Positions 52,629-60,292 of a stretch of 64,000 bases of DNA are shown here, piece after piece. A program made the translations under genes and the position numbers. Under the pieces are notes generated by a model, which saw only the letters and a program-made list of their open reading frames with translations, was not told where the DNA came from and ran no database searches. Each line of letters starts with the position of its first letter. The first letter of the stretch is position 1. The DNA comes from DATFLS01 sp964413425 (lineage in GTDB: Bacteria > Fidelibacterota > JAANXI01), in NCBI GenBank assembly GCA_964413425.1, contig CAYPST010000011.1, positions 1 to 64,000 of the forward strand, in the 5' to 3' direction.

Positions 52629-53460
52629 CAACCTGATCGCTTTACTTATCACCGGTGCTTTTATACTGCTGTCGTGTGGACGAACCTCGCCTCCTGAAGA
52701 TTATCTCGTTCGGGTGGAAGACTCCTACCTCACCATGGACGATATGAAATTTATTTCAATTATCAATCCGGACGGAAAAGTACCAAAAGGGCAATTACAG
52801 AGTTTCCTGAATGAATGGATCAATACGGAAATGCTTGCCCAGCAAGCCTTAAAACATGATATAAACCAGGACCCCTACCTGAGAAGTCGCCTGGACTCCT
52901 ATTATAAATCTTTACTTGCGGATACTTATATCCGATATCATATCTATAAATCCATTTCCATATCTGACCAGGAAATCCAGAATTATTATAACGAACACAG
53001 ACAAATTTTTATGTGGGAGCACGATGCCGCTGAGGTCGTCCACTATTCCACTGACATACAGGATACGGCTCAGGTCATTTATAATATACTCCGTAATGGC
53101 ACACCCGAAGAGAAATCGTTACTATATCAACGTAATCAACCAGAGACTAAAATAATTACTTACCAGGATGTTATCCCGGAACTTGGAGACGTGATTTTCA
53201 ATACAAAAGCTCAAGGTGTTTTAAATATCATAGAATCTGATTTTGGTTATCATATTGTCGTTGTGAAACAGCGGTTCAATGCGGGGTCGTATCAAAACAT
53301 CGAACAGGTGAGAGATGAAATTCGAAAACGACTCATTGTAACCAAACAGAAGAGATATTATTATCAGGTGTTAGACAGCCTGAAAGGGATTATGAATGTT
53401 GAAATCAACCAAGAGACTTATGAAAAATATGCCACGGAATCCGCTTCGTTCTCTGATTAG
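52606..53460 (+). CDS. SurA/PpiC-like lipoprotein with a degenerate isomerase domain
   Basis: A 284-residue protein from ATG 52606, chosen because it opens the lipoprotein signal MKFLTPFNNLIALLITGAFILLSC (cut as MKFLTPFNNLI / GAFILLSC). It overlaps the preceding gene by 23 bases. A SurA-type helical region (LNEWINTEMLAQQALKHDI, ~65-83) is followed by a parvulin-like domain. That domain keeps the scaffold (EVVHYSTDIQDTAQVIYNIL, ELGDVIFNTKAQGVLN, SDFGYHIVVVKQRF) but lacks the typical GGDLG loop and catalytic His/Asp positions. It is probably a chaperone rather than an isomerase, working beside its two neighbours. Confidence 0.7.
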   Translation: MKFLTPFNNLIALLITGAFILLSCGRTSPPEDYLVRVEDSYLTMDDMKFISIINPDGKVPKGQLQSFLNEWINTEMLAQQALKHDINQDPYLRSRLDSYYKSLLADTYIRYHIYKSISISDQEIQNYYNEHRQIFMWEHDAAEVVHYSTDIQDTAQVIYNILRNGTPEEKSLLYQRNQPETKIITYQDVIPELGDVIFNTKAQGVLNIIESDFGYHIVVVKQRFNAGSYQNIEQVRDEIRKRLIVTKQKRYYYQVLDSLKGIMNVEINQETYEKYATESASFSD

Positions 53461-54751
53461 TATTTTCGTAATCATGTCAGGACTACTCGTTGCTCCGGCG
53501 AGAAGCCAGCAGCTTGTCGACGGGATTGCTGCGGTTGTTGAAGGTGAAATCATTCTTATGAGTGACGTTCAGCAATACGCAATGATGCAGGCGTATCAGA
53601 TGGGTATAAACCCCTATCAGCGACCGCAGGAATTTCAACGCACTCTTCAAGAGCTGCAACCTCAGGTGCTCCAATTGTTGATTGATCAAAATATTATTAA
53701 AGCGAAAGCAGAAGAAGACTCCGTAATAATTAAAGAACATGAAATAGAGCAGGCTCTGCAACAACAAATTGATAACATGGTTTCTCAGGTCGGGAGTGAG
53801 GAAGCACTGGAAGAGCAATTAAACATGTCCATCCGAGAAATCAGGAACGAATACCGCGATGAGGTGCATAAACGCTTACTGGTAGAGCGCTATCAGCAGA
53901 CCAAATTTGCAAATATTTCCGTTTCACGCAGAGAAGTCGAGAAATTTTACAAAGCTTACAAGGATAGTATTCCTGAAATGCCCAAAAGGGCCAATGTCTC
54001 TCATATCGTCATTAAAACTCAGCCCGGCACATCTGCAGATTCTCTGGCGGTCAGTCAACTGCGCGACATTAAATCAAAGATTCAGGAAGGTACCAGTTTT
54101 GAAGAACTTGCCCAGCAATACTCACAGGATCCTGGATCCAGAAGGCAGGGAGGTGATCTGGGTTTTGTCTCACGCGGCACGCTTGTACCTGAATTCGAAC
54201 AAGTTGCCTTTTCGCTCCAGCAAGGAGAAATTTCCGACATTATTGAAACAGAGTTCGGCTATCACATAATCAAATTAGAAGAGCGCCGGGGTGAGAAAGT
54301 ACACGTCCGACATATTCTCATTACACCACAGGCCACGCAACAAGATAATCAGGCGGTCATCGACACACTGAATATGATACGAAATAAACTCCTGGGAGGA
54401 GCACCTTTTGACTCGCTTGCACTTGAGTATTCTCAGGATACCGATGTACAGAGAAATCGCGGCACTCTGGGATGGATTGAATTACCAAACTTCCAGATTC
54501 CTGAATTCCGCCAGGTCGTCGATACAATGAAAGCAGGACAAATCAGTGAACCATTTCAGACACAACTCGGATGGCATATTGTCAAATTAAACGATGTGAG
54601 AGAAGGCGGAGAAGTCACCTTGAAAAACAATTGGGCGGAAATCGAACAGATGGTTCTTCAACAAAAAAGATCTGAAGAATATCAACGCTGGTTGGATAAT
54701 CTTCGCTCCAATTTCTATGTCGATATAAAAATACAAGATTTCCAATTATGA
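53420..54751 (+). CDS. surA: Periplasmic chaperone SurA
   Basis: A ~443-residue periplasmic outer-membrane-protein chaperone. ATG 53420 (MKNMPRNPLRSLISIFVIMSG) begins a signal peptide ending PARSQQ; the frame is also open from ATG 53396. The SurA core starts LVDGIAAVVEGEIILMSDVQ, followed by the helical N domain. Two full parvulin domains follow: ANVSHIVIKTQPG, FEELAQQYSQDPGSRRQGGDLGF, FGYHIIKLEE; then VRHILITP, LALEYSQDTDVQRNRGTLGW, GWHIVKLNDV. The gene overlaps its upstream neighbour by about 41 bases. A family-1 repeat lies 18 bp past its stop. Confidence 0.9.
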   Translation: MKNMPRNPLRSLISIFVIMSGLLVAPARSQQLVDGIAAVVEGEIILMSDVQQYAMMQAYQMGINPYQRPQEFQRTLQELQPQVLQLLIDQNIIKAKAEEDSVIIKEHEIEQALQQQIDNMVSQVGSEEALEEQLNMSIREIRNEYRDEVHKRLLVERYQQTKFANISVSRREVEKFYKAYKDSIPEMPKRANVSHIVIKTQPGTSADSLAVSQLRDIKSKIQEGTSFEELAQQYSQDPGSRRQGGDLGFVSRGTLVPEFEQVAFSLQQGEISDIIETEFGYHIIKLEERRGEKVHVRHILITPQATQQDNQAVIDTLNMIRNKLLGGAPFDSLALEYSQDTDVQRNRGTLGWIELPNFQIPEFRQVVDTMKAGQISEPFQTQLGWHIVKLNDVREGGEVTLKNNWAEIEQMVLQQKRSEEYQRWLDNLRSNFYVDIKIQDFQL

Positions 54752-54769
54752 TATTTATTCTGGATAATT

Positions 54770-55027
54770 GAGTCTGTTTAAAAAACGCCTCGCCCCGAAG
54801 GGAGGCTCCGAAGTCCCAGAAGGTCCAAGGGACTCCTGGGGAAGTCTCTTCGAGGTTTTCGGCAAAGAGATCCCGTGACGACGGGACAAAGATCACCAAG
54901 GACGCAAAGAAACAATGAATAATTGTCTCCTGGATCCCGAAAAATATGTGGGAACTATATTCGGTACCTACTCCATGGAAGCCGGGCGCAACAGTTTGTC
55001 GAGACGTACTGTTTTCTAAACACTCTC
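54770..55027 (+). repeat. Family-1 miniature inverted-repeat element, copy F
   Basis: A 258-bp full-length copy with ends GAGTCTGTTTAAAAAAC and GTTTTCTAAACACTCTC. It carries an internal extra segment (GGTCCAAGGGACTCC) also found, inverted, in copy A. Its right half is most like copy D. The shared hairpin CCCGTGACGACGGG is present. No matching target duplication is visible, so it may be older. Confidence 0.8.
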
Positions 55028-55044
55028 ATATGTATAATAAATGT

Positions 55045-55070
55045 ATATGGCTATTAAATCTATTCAGGGA
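55045..55070 (+). repeat. Solitary end of a family-2 element
   Basis: ATATGGCTATTAAATCTATTCAGG resembles the family-2 left end (ATATGACTATTAAGCTTGCTCAG) at about 18 of 23 positions. No partner end was found downstream, so this is a truncated remnant immediately right of copy F. Confidence 0.45.
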
Positions 55071-55266
55071 CATCAAAGGTAAGCAAGGCGAACGGGATAC
55101 TTTCCGACCTTGGGGACACTCCTCATGTGCTGTAGAGCCGTTGCATGTCGAAGATCCCCATCCAATCGGCGAAACGGCTCTCCAATCCAGATTAAGCATC
55201 CAAATCCTTGCTTTCCTGCTTGGTTGAATGTCCATATACACCTGCAATTCTTCCTGTAAAAAGAAC

Positions 55267-55473
55267 TTACCCACAAGTTTTTCCACAATTGGAGCCTCAA
55301 AGATGTTGATATCTTTTTTTTTGACATTTTCATTCATCTCATACACACATATACACATATTTTTCTTTTCTATCCACACGAATCCCTCATCGATGTGAAC
55401 AAAATAATTACAATCTTTGTTGTTCTAATGCTCTTCAGAAGTAATGGAGTTTTCAGTTATTCACATATCCACA
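55267..55473. promoter_or_regulatory. Cluster of near-consensus DnaA boxes upstream of dnaN
   Basis: Five one-mismatch DnaA boxes on the same strand: TTACCCACA (55267), TTTTCCACA (55279), CTATCCACA (55370), TTATTCACA (55457) and ATATCCACA (55465). A long AT-rich stretch (55480-55670) follows directly before dnaN. It could be a remnant or auxiliary part of the origin, or a DnaA-responsive dnaN promoter. The rest of this 937-bp gap holds repeats F and the family-2 end. Confidence 0.6.
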
Positions 55474-55688
55474 CTACTTATTATTATAAAAAATATAGAT
55501 ATCCAAATAGTAGAATTTTAATTTAGTGTTGATAAAATATTCTGGTCTATATTATCTCATATTTCTGGTTCAATTGAAGAAAAAATCCTTGTTGTAGTAC
55601 CGAAATATAAGTATTTTTACAAGTAAAATTAAAATAACCAAATCCTTGATATTTCAATGCTTTAGTAAGTTTCTATAGGAGACGGACT

Positions 55689-56804
55689 ATGCGATTCTCG
55701 GTTGGAAACTCTGTTTTACATAACGCTATTCAGCAAGTGGCAAAGGTTGCGCCGTCTCGTTCGACCCTTCCTATCTTGAATTGTATACTATTTACGGCGA
55801 TAGATAATAGTTTAACTCTGCGGACCACGGATTTGGAAATCACTATGCAGACAGCGATACCGGTAATGACGGAACGGGAGGGTGCCGTCGCTATTCCGGC
55901 GAGGTTCATCAGCGATATTACCAGTGAATTACCCGATACGTCTCTGCAATTTTCAATGAAAGAAGGTTTCCAGTTGGAACTCGTCACGGAATTCGGAGAT
56001 TACCATATTGCCGGAAAAGATCCCGAAGAATTTCCGGCCCTTCCTACCATGGATGAACAACAAACAGTAGTGATCGAGAATGCTATACTGCATCGACTTA
56101 TTGATAAAACAGCCTTTGCTGTTTCAAAAGATGAATTAAAACCTGCGTTAACAGGGGTGTTATTTCAGTTTTCAGCAGACAGAATTAACGCTGTGGCAAC
56201 CGATGGCCATCGGTTGTCCAAATGCGTCAGGACGGATGTCAATCCGCTCAGTTACGAAGGGGATGTAATTATTCCAACGAAATTTCTAAATATCGTGAGC
56301 AGTGACCTTAATAGTGATGGGGAAACCCACCTGCAGGTGGGGGAAAATCATGTGAAAATTGAATTTCATACCTCGGTCATTTACACCCGAATTATTAACG
56401 AACGATTCCCGGATTACGAAAGTGTGATCCCTCCGGATAATGAGAAGTTAGCCGTACTGAATATAGATCGAGTCCTATCAACCTTGAAACGAGTAAATAT
56501 TTTTGCAAATAAATCAACGCATCAGGTTGTGTTTAATTTCAACACCAATAAATTGCACGTGTCTACGGAAAATGCTGAGAACAATTCCTCGGCACAGGAG
56601 GAACTGGAGATTGACTATACTGCAGAGGATCTAACACTGGGATACAACGCTTCATATGTGATGGACATACTTCGGCATCTGGATACTGAAGAAGCGATAG
56701 TTAAACTGAAGTCTCCGATAAGCGCCAGTTTAATATATCCCACCGACCAACAGCCGGATGAAGACATTACAATGTTATTAATGCCTATCCGCTTAAAAGA
56801 ATAG
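55689..56804 (+). CDS. dnaN: DNA polymerase III beta sliding clamp
   Basis: A 371-residue protein that forms the dimeric ring tethering polymerase III to DNA. The N-terminus MRFSVGNSVLHNAIQQVAKV, the interdomain block KDELKPALTGVLFQFSADRI and the C-terminal TMLLMPIRLKE are typical, the last forming the partner-binding pocket region. Length is normal. AGGAGACGG precedes ATG 55689. It leads the dnaN-recF-dciA-gyrB-gyrA run but is separated from dnaA by about 14.5 kb, an unusual arrangement. Confidence 0.96.
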   Translation: MRFSVGNSVLHNAIQQVAKVAPSRSTLPILNCILFTAIDNSLTLRTTDLEITMQTAIPVMTEREGAVAIPARFISDITSELPDTSLQFSMKEGFQLELVTEFGDYHIAGKDPEEFPALPTMDEQQTVVIENAILHRLIDKTAFAVSKDELKPALTGVLFQFSADRINAVATDGHRLSKCVRTDVNPLSYEGDVIIPTKFLNIVSSDLNSDGETHLQVGENHVKIEFHTSVIYTRIINERFPDYESVIPPDNEKLAVLNIDRVLSTLKRVNIFANKSTHQVVFNFNTNKLHVSTENAENNSSAQEELEIDYTAEDLTLGYNASYVMDILRHLDTEEAIVKLKSPISASLIYPTDQQPDEDITMLLMPIRLKE

Positions 56805-56868
56805 ATCAGCTGGAATTCACGCACCGGATGTTTCTTTTGAAGGAAGTTTTTCAAATTCAGACGATACT

Positions 56869-57996
56869 ATGGCCATTGTTCGTATTGCTATGAGTCAGTT
56901 CCGCAATTATCAACACGCTGAATTTGAGTTTGCTTCGAGTATGAATATTCTGTATGGGCCAAACGGAACCGGCAAGACCAGTGTCCTGGAGGCGGTGCAT
57001 TGTCTGGCAGTAACCAAAAGTTTTCGAACCACATTCGACAAAGAATTGGTGAAACACGGCGAAGATTTTTATCAGATTACGGGCCAATTCACCACGGGAG
57101 AGAGCAGGGATACAGTCCAGTTAAATTATGTGACCAATCAGGGGAAAAAGGTGTTTCTCAATAACCAGGAACACCGGAAACTTTCTTCAATTATTGGCCG
57201 ATATCCTGTAGTGACGCTTACTCCGGAAGATTCGGAAGTGACATTCGGAGCCCCTTCAGTTCGCCGCCGATATCTTAACAAAATTATGTCGCAGGGTTCT
57301 GGAGATCATATGCATCAGCTTATTCAGTTGAAAAACATCCTTCAACAGCGGAACGCTGTTCTTCAGGATGCCGCGGACTTTCGCTCGGGACAGATCGATC
57401 CCACCTTGATGTCCGTTTATGATGACCAGCTGATTCAAGTCTCAGAGAAGATAGCAGTGGCCCGACAGGAGTTTCTCCATCAGTTTCGACCCGTTTTTCA
57501 ATCTGTATTCCGGTCGCTCAGCGATCAGGACCGATCGATGGCTTTACGATATACGCCATCTGTTCGCTATGAATCGTCTGTGCAGTTTGACCGGGATTTT
57601 CGCAAGGCTCTTCAGGAGCGCCGGAATCAGGAACTCGGTTTTCGCCGTACCGTCGTGGGTCCCCAAAGTGATATTTTTGATATTTATCTTGATGGCAAGA
57701 GTCTGCGTAAATATGGATCGCAGGGGGAACATAAGCTGGTGCTTATCGCTTTAAAACTGGCGGAAGGACGGTATTTACGAGAAAACATGGAGACACCTCC
57801 CATTTTTTTATTTGATGATCTTTTTGCAGAACTCGATGTGGTGCGAAGCCAAAATGTACTGGATGCCATGGATACGGGCGGACAGATCCTCATAACCTCC
57901 ACCGATCTAAACGATGTACGGGAACACGGGATCCGGATTTCTGATGGAGATACAGCGATGTTTGATTTATCAGACGCAGAAGATCATGAGGCATGA
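56869..57996 (+). CDS. recF: DNA replication and repair protein RecF
   Basis: A 375-residue SMC-like ATPase that helps RecOR load RecA at gaps. Walker A is YGPNGTGKTSVLEAVH (~res 30-45). The ABC-type signature is YGSQGEHKLVLIALKLAEG (~res 284-302), and Walker B is IFLFDDLFAELD. The N-terminal MSQFRNYQHAEFEF is a family hallmark. It overlaps dciA by four bases (ATGA), indicating coupled translation. Confidence 0.95.
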   Translation: MAIVRIAMSQFRNYQHAEFEFASSMNILYGPNGTGKTSVLEAVHCLAVTKSFRTTFDKELVKHGEDFYQITGQFTTGESRDTVQLNYVTNQGKKVFLNNQEHRKLSSIIGRYPVVTLTPEDSEVTFGAPSVRRRYLNKIMSQGSGDHMHQLIQLKNILQQRNAVLQDAADFRSGQIDPTLMSVYDDQLIQVSEKIAVARQEFLHQFRPVFQSVFRSLSDQDRSMALRYTPSVRYESSVQFDRDFRKALQERRNQELGFRRTVVGPQSDIFDIYLDGKSLRKYGSQGEHKLVLIALKLAEGRYLRENMETPPIFLFDDLFAELDVVRSQNVLDAMDTGGQILITSTDLNDVREHGIRISDGDTAMFDLSDAEDHEA

Positions 57997-58283
57997 GAAT
58001 GAACGATATGAAAAACCTCTCGGAATCGTTGGAGAAAGTTCTCAAAGACTATGATCTGGAAACAGCCTTTAAGCAGAGTAAAGTATTCGAATTATGGGAA
58101 GAAGTGGTTGGCACGAGAATTGCACAAAATAGTATGCCAGTGAGGATGGAGCGGGGGAAGCTGATTGTACAGGTTCAGTCACCGACATGGCGGAACGAGA
58201 TTCAGTATTATCGGGAGGCAATAAAGCGAGAAATGAATAAACGATTAAAAGAAGAGATCATCAAAAAAATCGTTTTTATATAA
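57993..58283 (+). CDS. dciA: DciA-like (DUF721) helicase-loading protein
   Basis: A 96-residue cytosolic protein of the DUF721 family, which includes DciA, the ancestral bacterial loader of DnaB helicase. The KH-like core is recognisable: KQSKVFELWEEVVGTRIAQN, MERGKLIVQVQSPTWRNEIQ and INKRLKEEIIKKIVFI-like end (MNKRLKEEIIKKI). It overlaps recF by four bases and lies 13 bp before gyrB, the classical recF-dciA-gyrB order. Start alternatives are ATG 57993 and 57999. Confidence 0.85.
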   Translation: MRMNDMKNLSESLEKVLKDYDLETAFKQSKVFELWEEVVGTRIAQNSMPVRMERGKLIVQVQSPTWRNEIQYYREAIKREMNKRLKEEIIKKIVFI

Positions 58284-58296
58284 CAACGAGGTATAT

Positions 58297-60219
58297 ATGG
58301 CAAAGCAACCTGTATCGGACGACTATCGCGCTGATAAAATTCAGGTACTAAAAGGGCTGGAAGCGGTCAGAAAGCGACCGGCTATGTATATCGGGGACAC
58401 CGGCAAACATGGATTGCACCATCTGGTCTATGAAGTTGTGGATAATAGTATAGATGAAGCGTTTGCCGGCTATTGTGATGAAATCCAGGTGGAGATTGAT
58501 CCGGATAATACTATCACCGTGACAGATAACGGGCGCGGAATACCCGTGGATGAACACCCTACCCAGAAGCGGCCCGCCGTGGAGGTGGTCATGACCACCT
58601 TACACTCCGGTGGAAAGTTTGAGAAGGGAACCTATCAGGTGTCCGGTGGGCTGCACGGTGTCGGGGTTTCTGTGGTGAATGGTTTGTCTGAATGGTGTGA
58701 GGTCGAAATACATCGTGATGGCGAAATTTACCGCCAAAGCTATGCCTATGGTGACATTACCAGCGAATTGGAGTTAGTCGGGAAAACAGATCGGACCGGC
58801 ACGAAAATATCATTTAAGGCTGATACCCAGATATTTAAGAAAGTTCTGTACGATTATAATACCATCGCCAACCGAATGCAGGAACTGGCGTTCTTGAATC
58901 CCGGGTTAAAAATATCCATGAAGGACCACCGGGAGGATATTGAAGAGATCTTTCAAAGTGAAGGCGGTTTAGTTGAATTTGTGCACTATCTGGATGAAAG
59001 CCGGGATCCGATTATAGATAAGACCATCTCTTTCGGTGATACCCGAGAGGACGTCGAGGTTTCCGTGGCCATGCAGTACAACGACGGGTATACAGAAAAC
59101 ATTTTCTCCTTTGTAAATAATATTAATACGGTGGAGGGTGGGACCCATTTAAGTGGTTTCAAAACCGCTTTAACCAGGACACTGAACGCGTACGGGCAGA
59201 ACAACAAGATTTTCAAAGGTGATTTTGCCCTGAGCGGAGAAGATACCCTGGAGGGGCTCACCTGTGTACTGTCAATTAAGGTCCCTGAACCCCAGTTTGA
59301 GGGACAGACCAAAACAAAACTGGGGAATTCTGAGGTGAAGGGAATCGTCCTGTCGATTTGTACAACCGGATTAAGTGAATTTTTGGAACGTAATCCCGGT
59401 ACCGCAAAGAAGATACTGGCGAAGGCCGAACAGGCTGCCCGATCGCGCGCAGCTGCCAGGAAGGCCCGGGAATTAACTCGCCGGAAGGGGATATTAGATA
59501 ATAGTTCGCTTCCCGGAAAACTGGCGGATTGTTCTATCAAGGATCCGGAGCATTGTGAGATATATCTGGTGGAGGGAGATTCTGCCGGTGGCAGCGCCAA
59601 ACAGGGACGAGATCGGCGATTCCAGGCGGTCTTGCCGTTACGCGGGAAAATTTTGAATGTGGAGAAAGCGCGGCTGGATAAAATCCTAAATAATAAAGAA
59701 ATCCGCACCATTATAACCGCACTTGGGACCAGTATCGGAGAAGAGGAATTCGATATCAACAGTTTGCGATACGGGAAAATTATTGTAATGACAGATGCGG
59801 ATGTTGACGGCAGTCATATCCGGACACTGCTATTAACATTCTTCTACCGGTATATGCGGCCACTGGTTGAAAGAGGTCATATCTATATTGCTCAACCACC
59901 ACTGTATCGTTTGAACTCAGGTAAAAAGGAGATGTATGCCTTCGACGAGGACGAACGCGAGGTTATTGCAAAACGGCTTAAAAAGAACGGCAGTACCAGC
60001 AAACTCTCGGTGCAGCGCTATAAGGGGTTGGGTGAAATGAATCCGGAGCAGTTGTGGGAAACCACCATGGATCCGGAAACTCGCACTATTTTACGCGTCA
60101 CCCTCGATGATGCCGCAGTAGCGGATAGAACCTTCTCTACCCTCATGGGGCCAAAAGTGGAGCCGAGGAGGGACTTTATCCAGAAGAATGCGAAATACGT
60201 CCGCAATCTGGATGTCTGA
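58297..60219 (+). CDS. gyrB: DNA gyrase subunit B
   Basis: A 640-residue ATPase subunit of gyrase. The GHKL domain shows EAVRKRPAMYIGD, VVDNSIDEAFAGYC and GGLHGVGVSVVN. The transducer follows, then the TOPRIM domain with VEGDSAGGSAKQGRD and the metal-binding MTDADVDGSHIRTLLLTF. The tail ends RRDFIQKNAKYVRNLDV, the usual YVRNLDV terminus. Its length is that of the short (~640-residue) gyrB class lacking the enterobacterial insertion. It is followed by gyrA after a 73-bp gap carrying a repeat-like hairpin. Confidence 0.97.
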   Translation: MAKQPVSDDYRADKIQVLKGLEAVRKRPAMYIGDTGKHGLHHLVYEVVDNSIDEAFAGYCDEIQVEIDPDNTITVTDNGRGIPVDEHPTQKRPAVEVVMTTLHSGGKFEKGTYQVSGGLHGVGVSVVNGLSEWCEVEIHRDGEIYRQSYAYGDITSELELVGKTDRTGTKISFKADTQIFKKVLYDYNTIANRMQELAFLNPGLKISMKDHREDIEEIFQSEGGLVEFVHYLDESRDPIIDKTISFGDTREDVEVSVAMQYNDGYTENIFSFVNNINTVEGGTHLSGFKTALTRTLNAYGQNNKIFKGDFALSGEDTLEGLTCVLSIKVPEPQFEGQTKTKLGNSEVKGIVLSICTTGLSEFLERNPGTAKKILAKAEQAARSRAAARKARELTRRKGILDNSSLPGKLADCSIKDPEHCEIYLVEGDSAGGSAKQGRDRRFQAVLPLRGKILNVEKARLDKILNNKEIRTIITALGTSIGEEEFDINSLRYGKIIVMTDADVDGSHIRTLLLTFFYRYMRPLVERGHIYIAQPPLYRLNSGKKEMYAFDEDEREVIAKRLKKNGSTSKLSVQRYKGLGEMNPEQLWETTMDPETRTILRVTLDDAAVADRTFSTLMGPKVEPRRDFIQKNAKYVRNLDV

Positions 60220-60252
60220 GATAATCATTCATCATCTCAAACAGGATGTAAA

Positions 60253-60283
60253 CTCCGAAGGAATGCCTTCGGCATAAGAGAGG
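60253..60283 (+). repeat. Family-1-like hairpin fragment between gyrB and gyrA
   Basis: CTCCGAAGGAATGCCTTCGGCATAAGAGAG (read in two halves) matches the internal hairpin block of family-1 copies (CCCCGAAGGGATGCCTTCGGCAAAGAGAT). CCGAAGG and CCTTCGG (60255-60261, 60266-60272) form a 7-bp stem with a 4-base loop immediately upstream of the gyrA ribosome-binding sequence. Confidence 0.6.
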
Positions 60284-60292
60284 AAGTATAGA

